A DNA stretch of 64,000 bases from Phycisphaeraceae bacterium (GCA_015709595.1 CP054178.1:1989205-2053204); one strand, 5' to 3'. Counted from the first letter of the stretch, positions 48,627 to 59,070 are shown. Program-made: numbers and translations. The notes: generated by a model not told the origin, from the sequence alone.

Positions 48627-51500
48627 ATGAATCTGCTGGAGAATCGCCACCGCCTTCCCGCGTTCATCGTCGGCCTCGGCATGGTGACGGTCGCCACCCC
48701 TGCGTGGGCGGCGCCGGCGACCGTCATGCCGGGCTTCGAGCCCACGGCGTTCGCCCAGGACGAGCCCATGACCGACGAGCAGCGTGGACAGGCCGCCCTG
48801 GCGCGTGCTCGTGAGCACATGCAGGCCGGTCGTTGGAGCCAGGCGGCGGATGAATACCGTGCCGCGCTCACCTACCTGCCCGGCAACGAGGAGGCCGTGA
48901 CAGGGCTCAACACCGCGCTGTCCCGCATGGACCAGGGCGGCACCACGCAGGATGTGGAGCGTGACATCCTCACGCAGAAGGCGGCCACCATCGCCGAGTT
49001 CGACGGCGCGATGGCCAACGCCCGTCAGCTCCTGGCCGGCAACCAGTTCACCCAGGCCAAGAACACGGTGCTGGCGGCGCAGGTGCGCCTCAACCAGAAT
49101 CGCGCCCTGCTGACGCCCGGCGAACACGCCGAGCGCATGGAGGCGGCCCGCGCCCTGGTCGCCCAGATCGACAGCGCCGAGGCCACCTATCGCCAGGCGG
49201 AGCAGGCCCGGATCGCGTCCGACCTGGAGCGTCAGCGCCAGGAGGCCGCCGAGGCCGATCGTCGTCGTCGCCAGGAGCAGATCTACCAGAACCTGACCCG
49301 CGTGCGCGAGCTCCAGCTGGCTCGCAAGTACGATGAAGCGCTGCAGGTCATCGACCAGGTGCTTTTCCTCGAGGAAGACAACCCCGTCGCCTTGGCGCTG
49401 AAGGACGCCATCCAGACCGCCGCCCTCTGGCAGGACTTCCTGGCTGGCGAGCGCGAGCGTGAGTTCAACATCTCCTACCAGTTCCAGGAGAACCGGCTGG
49501 CGGTCGTTCCGCCCCGTCCGAACTTCGGCCCGGGCAAGAAGTCCACGACCGGCATCATGGTCTACCCCGAGGATTGGCCCTCGCTCTCCATCCGTCGCAC
49601 CACCGACGCGGGCTTTGTTGACAACGAGCCCAACCGGCGCGTGGCGGCGGCCTTCGAGCAGGTGCTTCCGGTCGTCGAGTTCCAGGGCCAGACCTTCGCC
49701 CAGGTGCTTGACTACCTGCGCAACGTGACGCAGTCCAACATTCACCCCGACTGGAAGTCGCTGGACTTCATCGGCGTGTCGCCGAACGACCGCGTGAACC
49801 TGGCCGCCCTGCGCAACGTGACGGCGCAGACCGTGCTGACGCGCGTGCTGGATCAACTGGGCGATGACATTCAGCGCCCCCGTTACGCCGTGCGCGACGG
49901 GATGCTGGTCATCTCCAGCGAAGACCAGCTCCGCAAGCACGTGGTGACGCTGACCTATGACATCCGCGACCTGCTGTTCGAGGTGCCCTACTTCGACAAC
50001 GCGCCGGTCATGGATCTGGACGCGGTTCTGAACGGCGGGGCCGCGACCCGCGCCGCCAACGCCACACGCAGCAGCGCCATGGCCAAGGCCGGGCTGGGCA
50101 CGGGCGTGAGCGGCTCGTCCGAGGCGTTCGGGTCCGAGTCCTCGCGCAACGGCAACGTCTTCCGCGAGGGCGGCAAGGACCCCGAGCGGCGCACCCGCAA
50201 GGAGATCGTCGACGGCATCATCTCCACCATTCAGCAGCACATCGACGCCGACTCGTGGAAGGACTTCGGCGGCGACACCGGCGTGCTCCATGAGCTGGGC
50301 GGCAACCTGGTCATCACCCAGACCCCGCGAAACCACCAGCAGATCGAAGGCCTCCTCAGCCAGCTGCGCGAGATCCGTTCGCTGCAGATCAACATCGAGT
50401 CGCGGTTCCTCACGGTGGACATGAACTGGTTCGAGAAGATCGGGTTCGACTTGGACCTGTACTTCAACACCAACAAGACCATGTTCAACCAGGCCCGTGC
50501 GGTCGATCCGCTCTTCCAGCCCGGCGACTTCTTCGATAATCGCGGCCGGCTGAAGGATCCGCTGGTCTTCGATTCCTTCACTCGGACCAATCAGTTCGCG
50601 AACCAGGTGGCGCACGGGGCTCAGTTCGGCATTCCCGACCCCACCAACCCCTCCAACATCATCTACGTGACCGGCCCGGTCGGTCCGCCCATCCGCAACA
50701 CCAAGGGGTGGTCGCCCTTCGGCATCACGCAGGATTCACTGAACCTCGTTGACCTGCTGGGCGGCTTCGGCGCTGACTCCTTCGCGGGCACCGTGCTCAC
50801 GGGCAACCCTGCGGTGTCGATGGGCATCCAGTTCCTGGACGACATCCAGGTGGACCTGCTCATCGAGGCCACCCAGGCCGACAAGCGCTCCGTGGTGCTC
50901 ACCGCGCCGCGCCTTTCGCTGTTCAACGGCCAGCGCGCCTGGGTGCTGGTCGGCACGCAGCAGGCCATCGTGACCTCGCTGGTTCCCGTGGTGGGCGACA
51001 ACTCCGGCGCCTTCTTCCCCATCACCAACACGCTCACCGACGGCGTGGTGCTGGACGTTGAGGCCGTGGTGTCCGCCGATCGTCGTTATGTCACGCTGAC
51101 CGTCATCACCGGTCTGCGCAGCATCATCTCCATCGACACCCTGGAGTTCTCCGGCGCCGCGGGCGGCGGCGGGCAGATCGGCGGCGGGCAGGCCAACACC
51201 TTCACCGGGTCGATCTCGCTGCCCACCGTGGAAGTGGCCCTCATCAACACCACGACCACCGTGCCGGACAAGGGCACCATGCTGATCGGCGGCCAGCGCC
51301 TGGTGCGCGAGGTCGAGGTGGAGACGGGCGTGCCGATTCTCTCCAAGATTCCGTTCATCAACCGCTTCTTCACCAACCGCGTCACGTCCAAGGATGAGAG
51401 CACGCTGCTGATTCTCATCCGTCCCGAGATCATCATCCAGCAGGAGAACGAGGATCTGCTCTTCCCCGGTCTGGCTGACAACCTGGGCGGCGCCTACTGA
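48627..51500 (+). CDS. Secretin (GspD/PilQ family outer-membrane channel)
   Basis: 957 residues with a signal peptide (VGLGMVTVATPAWA) and GGAGAGG ribosome site. Residues ~50-260 are TPR-like and coiled coil (QQEQIY and EAAEADRRRRQ stretches), an unusual N-terminal addition. Residues ~370-500 look like N-domains, and the secretin core runs from ~570 (SQLREIRSLQINIESRFLTV) to the signature VPDKGTMLIGGQRLVREVEV near 878, then GVPILSKIPFINRFFTNRVT and LLILIRPEIII. It forms the outer-membrane gate for type II secretion or pili. An excellent terminator follows, so it is transcribed alone. Confidence 0.9.
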   Translation: MNLLENRHRLPAFIVGLGMVTVATPAWAAPATVMPGFEPTAFAQDEPMTDEQRGQAALARAREHMQAGRWSQAADEYRAALTYLPGNEEAVTGLNTALSRMDQGGTTQDVERDILTQKAATIAEFDGAMANARQLLAGNQFTQAKNTVLAAQVRLNQNRALLTPGEHAERMEAARALVAQIDSAEATYRQAEQARIASDLERQRQEAAEADRRRRQEQIYQNLTRVRELQLARKYDEALQVIDQVLFLEEDNPVALALKDAIQTAALWQDFLAGEREREFNISYQFQENRLAVVPPRPNFGPGKKSTTGIMVYPEDWPSLSIRRTTDAGFVDNEPNRRVAAAFEQVLPVVEFQGQTFAQVLDYLRNVTQSNIHPDWKSLDFIGVSPNDRVNLAALRNVTAQTVLTRVLDQLGDDIQRPRYAVRDGMLVISSEDQLRKHVVTLTYDIRDLLFEVPYFDNAPVMDLDAVLNGGAATRAANATRSSAMAKAGLGTGVSGSSEAFGSESSRNGNVFREGGKDPERRTRKEIVDGIISTIQQHIDADSWKDFGGDTGVLHELGGNLVITQTPRNHQQIEGLLSQLREIRSLQINIESRFLTVDMNWFEKIGFDLDLYFNTNKTMFNQARAVDPLFQPGDFFDNRGRLKDPLVFDSFTRTNQFANQVAHGAQFGIPDPTNPSNIIYVTGPVGPPIRNTKGWSPFGITQDSLNLVDLLGGFGADSFAGTVLTGNPAVSMGIQFLDDIQVDLLIEATQADKRSVVLTAPRLSLFNGQRAWVLVGTQQAIVTSLVPVVGDNSGAFFPITNTLTDGVVLDVEAVVSADRRYVTLTVITGLRSIISIDTLEFSGAAGGGGQIGGGQANTFTGSISLPTVEVALINTTTTVPDKGTMLIGGQRLVREVEVETGVPILSKIPFINRFFTNRVTSKDESTLLILIRPEIIIQQENEDLLFPGLADNLGGAY

Positions 51501-51532
51501 TTCAGTCAGGGTTCGTTGAACGATGCCCACAG

Positions 51533-51562
51533 GGGGCGGTCGAAAGACCGCCCCTTTTCTTT
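51533..51562 (+). terminator. Rho-independent terminator after the secretin gene
   Basis: A perfect 9-bp stem GGGGCGGTC / GACCGCCCC with a GAAA tetraloop is followed by TTTTCTTT. This is the clearest intrinsic terminator in the window. Confidence 0.92.
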
Positions 51563-51663
51563 CTCAGCGTCTGCTTTCAGGGCTACCATGTTGCCCGGAT
51601 CGCGGGCGGAAGGTACGCTTGCGCACACGGACCACCAGCAGTTCACAACGGAGTGCCCCGCCC

Positions 51664-52023
51664 ATGCAATCGTCCGGTTCACGGCTTCACGTCACCGAGC
51701 AGAACGGCGTGACGAAGTTCGAGTTTCTGGACCGCAATATCCTGGACGAGGCGAACATCCAGCAGATTGGCGAGGACATCTGCCAGGTGATTGATGCGCA
51801 GCCGCGGCCCAGGATTCTGATCTCCTTCAAGAACGTGGATCACCTGTCCTCCGCGGCCCTGGGCACGCTGATCACGATCAACAACAAGGTGCGCGCCAAG
51901 GACGGGCAGCTGCGCCTGGCGGAGATCGATCCTCAGATCTATGAAATCTTCGTCATCACCCGTCTGAACAAGATGTTTCACATCCACGAGACGTCACCCG
52001 AGGCGATGGCCAGCTTCGCGTGA
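51664..52023 (+). CDS. STAS-domain anti-sigma factor antagonist (RsbV-like)
   Basis: 119 residues, a single STAS domain. Strands GVTKFEFLDRNILDEANIQQ and RILISFKNVDHLSSAALGTL carry the usual phospho-serine position in the D-x-L-S-S-A motif. The next gene, overlapping by four bases, is the matching histidine-kinase-fold protein, so this is a partner-switching pair. The start at 51664 begins a family-length protein; a longer ORF is open upstream. Confidence 0.88.
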   Translation: MQSSGSRLHVTEQNGVTKFEFLDRNILDEANIQQIGEDICQVIDAQPRPRILISFKNVDHLSSAALGTLITINNKVRAKDGQLRLAEIDPQIYEIFVITRLNKMFHIHETSPEAMASFA

Positions 52024-52481
52024 TCCGCGCGCCTCGCGACCCCTCCGACATGCATTCGAGCACGCGTCTCATGTCGCCCGATGCCGCGCGCCTGGTGCTG
52101 CCCTCAAGGCGCGACGACGTCGAGGCGGCCCTGCAGCGCATCATGCGCGACGTGGAGTGCTGCGGCATGGGCCGCGCCGAGTGCTTCGCCGTGCGTCTGG
52201 CGCTGGAGGAGGCCCTCTCCAACGCCCTGCGCCACGGGAACCAGAACGACCCAGCCAAGCACATCACGCTGGCGTATCGCGTCACCCCGGACTCCGTCGA
52301 GGTCGAGGTGGAGGACGAGGGCTCCGGGTTCGTGCCCGATGCCGTGCCGGACCCGACCCTGGATGAGAACATCGTGATTCCGTCCGGGCGCGGCCTGATG
52401 CTCATGCGCGCCTACATGTCGGAAGTGTGCTACAACGACCGCGGCAACCGCGTGTACCTGCGATACAACCGCTCCGGCTGA
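52020..52481 (+). CDS. Serine-kinase-like ATPase (RsbW/SpoIIAB type)
   Basis: 153 residues starting at GTG overlapping the STAS stop. The GHKL motifs are visible: ALEEALSNALRHGNQNDPAK (N-box), VEVEVEDEGSGFVPDAV (G1) and SGRGLMLMRAYMSEVCYN (G2). RsbW-type proteins bind a sigma factor or phosphorylate their STAS partner. No sigma-factor or PP2C phosphatase gene is adjacent, so upstream and downstream partners must be elsewhere. The family is clear; the pathway is inference. Confidence 0.87.
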   Translation: MIRAPRDPSDMHSSTRLMSPDAARLVLPSRRDDVEAALQRIMRDVECCGMGRAECFAVRLALEEALSNALRHGNQNDPAKHITLAYRVTPDSVEVEVEDEGSGFVPDAVPDPTLDENIVIPSGRGLMLMRAYMSEVCYNDRGNRVYLRYNRSG

Positions 52482-52573
52482 GCAGCGCGCGTCAGGATCG
52501 GGAAATCCCTGAGGCGCACGTCATGCACGGGCGGCGCGCCATGTCACTCGAACCGTCGCTGGAATCGAGCCGG

Positions 52574-52873
52574 TCAGAGTCCCGCGTCGAAGAACTTCAG
52601 CACCGCCGGGCCGACTTCGATCTCCACCCCGTCCTCCACGCGGACTTTTTCGACACGGCTGCCGTTGACCTTCATGCCGGCCTTGGAGCCGAGGTCGCGG
52701 ACGATCAGGTCATCGCCCTCGGCCTCGATCGAGCAGTGCTCGCGCGAGACGGACTGGGCGTTGATGCGGATGTCGCACGACTCGTCGCGGCCGACGATCA
52801 CTTCCTGCTTATCGCCGAGGGCGAACTGCCGAAGCACTTCCCCCTTGCGAGAGCAGACATGAAGCTCGTACAT
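52574..52873 (-). CDS. Small FHA-domain protein (1)
   Basis: 99 residues, just an FHA domain: EVIVGRDESCDIRINAQSVS with REHCSIEAEG and DLGSKAGMKVNGSRV. The Gly-Arg, Ser-Arg-x-His and Gly-Ser residues that contact phosphothreonine are kept. The start at 52873 gives family length. Last of three reverse-strand FHA genes (52574-53833), convergent with the RsbV/W pair. Confidence 0.88.
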   Translation of the reverse strand: MYELHVCSRKGEVLRQFALGDKQEVIVGRDESCDIRINAQSVSREHCSIEAEGDDLIVRDLGSKAGMKVNGSRVEKVRVEDGVEIEVGPAVLKFFDAGL

Positions 52874-53016
52874 TCCTTGTTCTCCGTGATGAGCGAACGG
52901 AGCGTCAAGCGTGGATCGAGGCGCTCCCGGGAACCCCGGCGTCACCCCATTGTGCCACACGAATCCCGTTCTGACAAGGACTTAGAGCACACTTCGGAGA
53001 AACCCCCAACTCATCC

Positions 53017-53448
53017 TCACGATTCTTCATCGGTCATGGGCAGAAAGTCGTCCGGCTCACTGAGAAACGCGGAGGTCCGGGCTGACGGGTCGCCATCCGC
53101 GTCGTTCTCGATCGTCGCCTCCTCGATGAAAGGCGGGAACTCAGCAACATCAATGTTATCGGACTCAATCCGCAGCCGTACGCCGCCCACACGAGCCGTT
53201 CGGCCCGGCTTCAGTCGCTTCCACCGCACCCGCTCACCATCCACCACGGTTCCGGTTCGCGAGCCGGCGTCCGCGATGCACCAATCCTCACCCTCGCGGT
53301 AGAGCACGCCGTGCAGGCGAGACACCGCGGGGTCATCAATCACCAGGTCGCGCTCGAATCCCCGGCCGAAGGTGAGTTTTCGTCGCCCGAACAACTCGAT
53401 GCGAGCCAATGTTCGATCCGATTCGTCGGTCATGACGAGGATGGGCAT
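53017..53448 (-). CDS. FHA-domain protein (2) with acidic tail
   Basis: 143 residues. FHA core: LTFGRGFERDLVIDDPAVSR and LHGVLYREGEDW, then DAGSRTGTVVDGERVRW, with the phosphothreonine-binding residues. After residue ~105 comes an acidic, low-complexity tail (PPFIEEATIENDADGDPSAR). It probably binds phosphorylated partners, perhaps from a Ser/Thr kinase. It is 19 bases after the first FHA gene of the operon. Confidence 0.87.
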   Translation of the reverse strand: MPILVMTDESDRTLARIELFGRRKLTFGRGFERDLVIDDPAVSRLHGVLYREGEDWCIADAGSRTGTVVDGERVRWKRLKPGRTARVGGVRLRIESDNIDVAEFPPFIEEATIENDADGDPSARTSAFLSEPDDFLPMTDEES

Positions 53449-53467
53449 GGCCGTGCTCCACACCGGG

Positions 53468-53833
53468 CTATGCAACCGCCCGGAACGACTCGCCGACCCA
53501 TGTGGCGGCGGCGTCCGACCACGGGGCGTCCGACGCCGTCGCCGCGCCGATGAGCCACGCGTACACCCGTCCGATGCGGATGGGACGATCTTCCTGCATC
53601 ACCGCCCGATCCACGGGCCGCTCATCGTCATACATGCCGCGAGCCGCGCTGAGGTTGATGAGCATCCAGCGGTCGCCCTCACGCACCAGCACGGCGTGGT
53701 GGCGGCTGGCGTCCGCTCCGCGCAGGCGGATATCGCACCGATCGGAGCGTCCCAGCGTGAGCACATCCCGCCCCGCGAGATTGACCCGCAGAAGCGCCTC
53801 GCCTTCGAATGTTGAAATCACCAGTTCCGGCAT
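53468..53833 (-). CDS. FHA-domain protein (3), degenerate at one site
   Basis: 121 residues. LTLGRSDRCDIRLRGADASR with HHAVLVREGDRW keeps the N-terminal phosphate-contact residues, but the usual GSxNG loop is replaced by NLSAARGMYDDERPV. It has a C-terminal extension with WSDAAATWVGESFRAV. It is transcribed first of the three. The start at 53833 is at MPELVIS, the family-like start; a longer ORF lies upstream. Confidence 0.82.
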   Translation of the reverse strand: MPELVISTFEGEALLRVNLAGRDVLTLGRSDRCDIRLRGADASRHHAVLVREGDRWMLINLSAARGMYDDERPVDRAVMQEDRPIRIGRVYAWLIGAATASDAPWSDAAATWVGESFRAVA

Positions 53834-53941
53834 GGCGGACCCCGGATGATGCATCGAACCGATTGGCCGTCCGGTTGAGCCGGGAAGCGCGGGGCCGCTC
53901 GAAATCCGATCGCCCGTCACGATTCCCCGGATCACGCATGG

Positions 53942-53983
53942 AAAAAGGGGCGGCGGCCGACCCGGAAGGATCGACCCCGCCCC
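53942..53983 (-). terminator. Rho-independent terminator, reverse strand
   Basis: Read on the reverse strand, GGGGCGG and CCGCCCC flank a loop and TTTTT follows. It fits the end of the reverse-strand transcript containing the methyltransferase gene at 54135-54677. The rest of the 53834-54134 gap shows nothing I recognise. Confidence 0.75.
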
Positions 53984-54134
53984 ACCGGAGGGCGCGCGGT
54001 GGACTCGACCGCGCGGAAGAGAGCACTTCCCCGCTATGCACGTCGTCGTGAGCGGGCGGTTTCCCCACCCTCACCAATGCCGGTGCGCAACGGACCTTGC
54101 GCCGCGAGCCGTACTCAATGGCGAGATTGATCCG

Positions 54135-54677
54135 TCACGGGAAGAGCGGGTCGATCGGCGCCGCCTCCAGGCGCAGCAGGGCGGCCTTGAGCGCGAGCGC
54201 GGCGCCGCCGTCGTCGGACGACCCCGCGAAGCCGTGCAGACGACCGTCCGCCGCGACGACGCGGTGGCAGGGAATGATGACCGGCAGCGGGTTGCGCCGC
54301 ATCGCCTGACCCGCCACGCGGGCGCCGCCCGGGCCGAGTCCGGCCTCGGACGCCAGCCGCGCGTACGACCACGTCCGCCCGCGCGGGATGCGGCGGCAGG
54401 CCTCCCAGCAGGCGCGGTAGGCGGGCGGCCCGTCGGGCGTGGGCACATCGTCGAAGCGGACCGACTCGTCGCCGGCCAGCGCGCGGCGCAGACGATCCGC
54501 CACGTCGAGCAGCGCCGCATCGGCGCCGGTCGGCATGCCGCGGCCGGCCGCGTTTTCGTCGTCACCCGGCAGCAGCCAGCGGGTGCGAAGCGAGCCGTCC
54601 GGCGCGGGACGAACCTCGAGCCGGCCGATGCTCGCCTCGACGATCATGGCGTCCGATGCGGTCTGCTGCGTCATCAC
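54135..54677 (-). CDS. Methylated-DNA--[protein]-cysteine S-methyltransferase (Ogt type)
   Basis: 180 residues. N-terminal RNase-H-like part is short; the C-terminal DNA-binding domain has PRGRTWSYARLASEAGLGPG, VAGQAMRRNPLPVIIPCHRV with acceptor Cys in PCHRV, then DGRLHGFAGSS. It removes O6-alkyl groups from guanine by suicide transfer. It complements the cysteine-less ATL protein at 3596. Confidence 0.92.
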   Translation of the reverse strand: MMTQQTASDAMIVEASIGRLEVRPAPDGSLRTRWLLPGDDENAAGRGMPTGADAALLDVADRLRRALAGDESVRFDDVPTPDGPPAYRACWEACRRIPRGRTWSYARLASEAGLGPGGARVAGQAMRRNPLPVIIPCHRVVAADGRLHGFAGSSDDGGAALALKAALLRLEAAPIDPLFP

Positions 54678-54707
54678 GGTGCCGCGCGCCTTTCGCGGAT
54701 GCCCGCC

Positions 54708-55346
54708 TCAGCGATCCTCCGCCGGCACGAGCGCGGGGGCGCCGGCCTTCACCTGGGCGCGGCGTGACAGCGTCACCCCATGCATGATGTACAGCACCAC
54801 CACCACCGCCCCGATGGCCAGCACGAGCGTGAGCGTGAGGCGGCGATTCGACTCGCTGAAGGCCCTGAAACTCTGCGGCGCGGGCTTGTCGAACACCACG
54901 CGGTCGGCGGCGGCGTCCTGCTCCTCGAAGTCGTTCTCCACGCGCACGGTGTAGGTGCCGTCGGCGGGAATCCGCACGTCCCACAGGGGCCTGCCATACA
55001 CGCGCGTGGTCGGAAAGAGCGTGCGCGGGCCGTAGTTCTCCGGATCGTCCTGACCCACCGATCGGTGATGAGCTCGCACCCGCTCGCCGTTGGCGTCGAG
55101 CACGAACAGATGCACGTGCCGACCGTCGGGCGGCAGCGTGTCCAGCGGCGACTCATAGAACACCACGTGGTCGCCCGCCGCGAGATCAACCGTGTACGGC
55201 TGCCCCAGCGGCACCTTGACGCCCGCCCGCATCCAGCCGTCGAGCCGCAGGTTGGAGAAGATCAGCACGCCCGCGCCGCCCACCATCAGCACCAGCAGGG
55301 CCAGCACGGAGAAGATCGTGATCGGGCGGCGTGCGGCGGTCGGCAT
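54708..55346 (-). CDS. Two-TM hypothetical membrane protein
   Basis: 212 residues with GAGGAG before the ATG at 55346. An N-terminal TM helix (FSVLALLVLMVGGAGVLIF) is followed by a ~130-residue exported domain and a second TM helix near 175 (LTLTLVLAIGAVVVVLYIM). The exported part has strands like GDHVVFYESPLDTLPP and YTVRVENDFEE, suggesting a beta-sandwich. I do not recognise the family. It lies 30 bases before the methyltransferase gene on the same strand. Confidence 0.7.
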   Translation of the reverse strand: MPTAARRPITIFSVLALLVLMVGGAGVLIFSNLRLDGWMRAGVKVPLGQPYTVDLAAGDHVVFYESPLDTLPPDGRHVHLFVLDANGERVRAHHRSVGQDDPENYGPRTLFPTTRVYGRPLWDVRIPADGTYTVRVENDFEEQDAAADRVVFDKPAPQSFRAFSESNRRLTLTLVLAIGAVVVVLYIMHGVTLSRRAQVKAGAPALVPAEDR

Positions 55347-55424
55347 GGGGCGGCTCCTCACGAGGTCAGGCGATCCGCAGTATAACGTGCCGCGCGGGAC
55401 GGCTCATTTCAGGGCCGGCTGTCC

Positions 55425-56684
<1,260 letters not shown>

Positions 56685-56994
56685 GGGGTCGAGCCGCGTG
56701 TGTGCGGCGGACCCCGCCCCGGTTGACGCGGACGAAGCGGGTGTGATGGTGGCGGATGATGTGTGGGGGGTCATGGTGGGGAATGGTATGGTGAGTGTGC
56801 GACGTGCGGCGTGGGCGATGGGTACGGCGGCTTGAGCGAAAGGCGGGATGGTGCGGTTGTGAAGGTCAGGGTGGCGCGGGCAGCGGGTGGTGAGCGCAGT
56901 GGCGTCCCCAGGACCGCGTGAGGTCGGCGCGACCCCCTGCGGCGATCGGCGGCGAGTCGGGCTGAATGGAGGGCGGCTGGGTCATGCCCGACGC

Positions 56995-58356
56995 TCAGGA
57001 ACCATACAGCAAACGGCCGGGCAGGAGGGAGCGGATCAGCCACTGGCCGACATCGGGGAAGAACTGGGCGACCAGCAGCGCCGCCGCGATGAACGTCAGC
57101 AGCGCGAGGATGATCGCCACGGCCAGCGCGTGGGGCAGTCGCAGGTACCGCCGCGCCGCCGCCCACCACCAGAGGATGAATACAAGCCACGGCAGCGTGA
57201 GCGCGGCGTGGTCGGTGAGCGTGAGGAAGAGGTTGTTGGCGCCGCCGTTCCAGATCGCCGCCCCCAGCAGGGCGATGCAGGCAATGACCGTCATGCTGGG
57301 AATCCACAGCGAGTACGCCGCGATGCGGATGAGGTGAACCGTGCGCACCCGCTTGCGTCCCAGTGTGACGGGGAGGAGCAGCATGGCCAGCGGCATGATC
57401 AGGCAGCCGGCGAGGAGCATCCCGAGCAGGATGGCGGCGCGCGGGCCGTGGCGGGCGACGGTCGAGAGGCGAGTCCACCGAAAGTCATTCCGAAACGCCA
57501 TCGACCAGAGATCGCGCGGGGCGGTGTAGGCGAATGGCCTGCCCAGACTGTTCACCTGCCCGGATGACGTTCGTCCGATGGGGCGAAGAATCGCTTCGAG
57601 GACCGCCTGAGTCGGGGAAATCGAGACGCTGTAAGTATTCTTGCTCTGGGCAACGATTTGCAGCGCCTGGATCTGTTGCTGCACTCGCTGCTGGTCCCTT
57701 GCTTGCATATCAGCCGGAAGACTTGTCAGGTACGACTGATAGGCGGGCGATTGAACGTACGCCTGAACTTTCGCCAGTTGTGCAGCCGCCGCCGTCGGGT
57801 TTGGCAGACTCGCCACATGGATCTGACGAACCGTCAGCGCCAGCGTCGTCTGAGTCGTCACATACGCCAGCAGCAGGGGGAGCAGAAGAAAGAGCACGTA
57901 CACCGCCAGCCGCCGCCAGCGGATGTTGTGCGTCATGCTCAGCCGCCCCCAGAACCGCCACGGGCTCGTCGATCGCCGCAGCGTGGCCAGGCACGCGCGC
58001 GGCACGCGCCAGCGCGAGGGCGTGAACTCCACGCACCACAGCGGCTCGTACTTCTCCGGCATCAGCACGTCCGGCCACGACAGCATCAGCCCGCACTCAC
58101 TGCACACGCCCGTGAGCGGGCAGGATTCGGTCCACGTCGCCACCGTGCCGCGCAGGTCGTAGCCGCAGCGCGGGCAGCGGGTGGTGAGCGTGGGGGCAGG
58201 GGTGGGGGGGGCGGGAGTGGGGGGGGCGGGAGTGGGGGGGGCGGGAGTGGTGGGGGCGGGTCGTGATCTGTCGCCGGCCGATGCCGATGGGAACGGAGTC
58301 GGCGGCGGCGCATGACTTGCCGCATTTGGCCCGGACTGGCGTTCCCCGTGTGCCAT
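56995..58356 (-). CDS. Zinc-ribbon membrane protein with Pro-rich repeat leader
   Basis: 453 residues. After a Pro/Ala/Thr repeat region (about 30-60, PTPAPPTPAPP units) comes a zinc ribbon, CPRCGYDLRGTV with CPLTGVCSECG, then about five TM helices (for example AVYVLFLLLPLLLAYV, ILLGMLLAGCLIMPLAML, WIPSMTVIACIALLGAAI, AAARRYLRLPHALAVAIILA and a last one near the end). A loop near 215-260 is Gln-rich. Function unknown. The gap before glyA (56775-56994) shows no gene. Confidence 0.72.
   Translation of the reverse strand: MAHGERQSGPNAASHAPPPTPFPSASAGDRSRPAPTTPAPPTPAPPTPAPPTPAPTLTTRCPRCGYDLRGTVATWTESCPLTGVCSECGLMLSWPDVLMPEKYEPLWCVEFTPSRWRVPRACLATLRRSTSPWRFWGRLSMTHNIRWRRLAVYVLFLLLPLLLAYVTTQTTLALTVRQIHVASLPNPTAAAAQLAKVQAYVQSPAYQSYLTSLPADMQARDQQRVQQQIQALQIVAQSKNTYSVSISPTQAVLEAILRPIGRTSSGQVNSLGRPFAYTAPRDLWSMAFRNDFRWTRLSTVARHGPRAAILLGMLLAGCLIMPLAMLLLPVTLGRKRVRTVHLIRIAAYSLWIPSMTVIACIALLGAAIWNGGANNLFLTLTDHAALTLPWLVFILWWWAAARRYLRLPHALAVAIILALLTFIAAALLVAQFFPDVGQWLIRSLLPGRLLYGS
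58203..58262. repeat. Tandem G-rich minisatellite in the membrane-protein gene
   Basis: A ~15-bp unit (GGGGGCGGGAGTGGG, variable) repeats about four times. On the reverse strand it encodes the PTPAP-type repeat of the membrane protein at 56995-58356. Copy number is probably unstable. Confidence 0.8.
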
Positions 58357-58389
58357 GCGGCGGCGATTGTACCGCACGCCGCGCCCGTT

Positions 58390-58887
58390 TCACGCCTTGG
58401 CCGACGCGATCGGCGGCGGCTTCGGACCCGACTGTTCCGGCAGGGGCCGGATCGTCGCGGCGATCGCCAGCGCCGCCAGGAAGATCGCCAGGTCCTTCAG
58501 CAGGTACTGGCCCTCCGGCGTGGGTGCGAGCGGGAACTGCTCGAAGCAGCGCGTGGGGAAGATCAGCAGCGCCAGCACGATGCCCGGCAGGCGGATCGCC
58601 AGCAGCAGCACCGACAGCCGCAGCAGCGAGCGGATCATCAGCGACACGCCGATGGCGACCTCCCACCAGCCCAGCAGCGGCACCATCACGTCCGGCGGGC
58701 CGAACCAGATGGTGTGGGCGATGATGGAGGTGGTCGTCTCCACGCCGAAGGGCTTGAGCAGCCCGAACCAGATGAACAGCACGCCCAGCGAGATGCGGTG
58801 GGCGTCGTGGCCGAAGCGGTGGAGCAGGCCGTGCAGGGCGCGGTCGATGGTGCCGGCCCAGGCGCGAAGGCGTCGATGGGATGCCAC
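58390..58887 (-). CDS. DoxX-like membrane protein
   Basis: 165 residues from a GTG at 58887 with AGGAG seven bases upstream. Four hydrophobic segments: ISLGVLFIWFGLLKPFG, TIWFGPPDVMVPLLGWWEVA, a third near LSVLLLAIRLPGIVLALLIF, and a last DLAIFLAALAIAATI. The F-G-L-L-K-P-F motif in helix 1 and the length fit DoxX-type proteins. The 105 bases of ORF before the GTG look like non-coding Pro-rich translation. Function unknown. Confidence 0.68.
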   Translation of the reverse strand: MASHRRLRAWAGTIDRALHGLLHRFGHDAHRISLGVLFIWFGLLKPFGVETTTSIIAHTIWFGPPDVMVPLLGWWEVAIGVSLMIRSLLRLSVLLLAIRLPGIVLALLIFPTRCFEQFPLAPTPEGQYLLKDLAIFLAALAIAATIRPLPEQSGPKPPPIASAKA

Positions 58888-59070
58888 GGGGGTCTCCTGA
58901 GGCGGGCGGGTGACGCCTTCAGTATCGCGTGGAGTTGGAGCCGGGGCGAGCGGCCGCGTGAAACGATCGGCCCCGGCGGGCGAAGAATCCACGGCGGAGC
59001 GCCGATGCGGGCCATCGGCATCAGGAGCCGGGGTTCGGGCTCATTCCGAAAGCGTCCAGGAGAACGAGCG

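Noticed and set aside
58203-58262. Possible CRISPR-like array
   Set aside because: Units are ~15 bp, directly adjacent and without spacers; it is a coding minisatellite.
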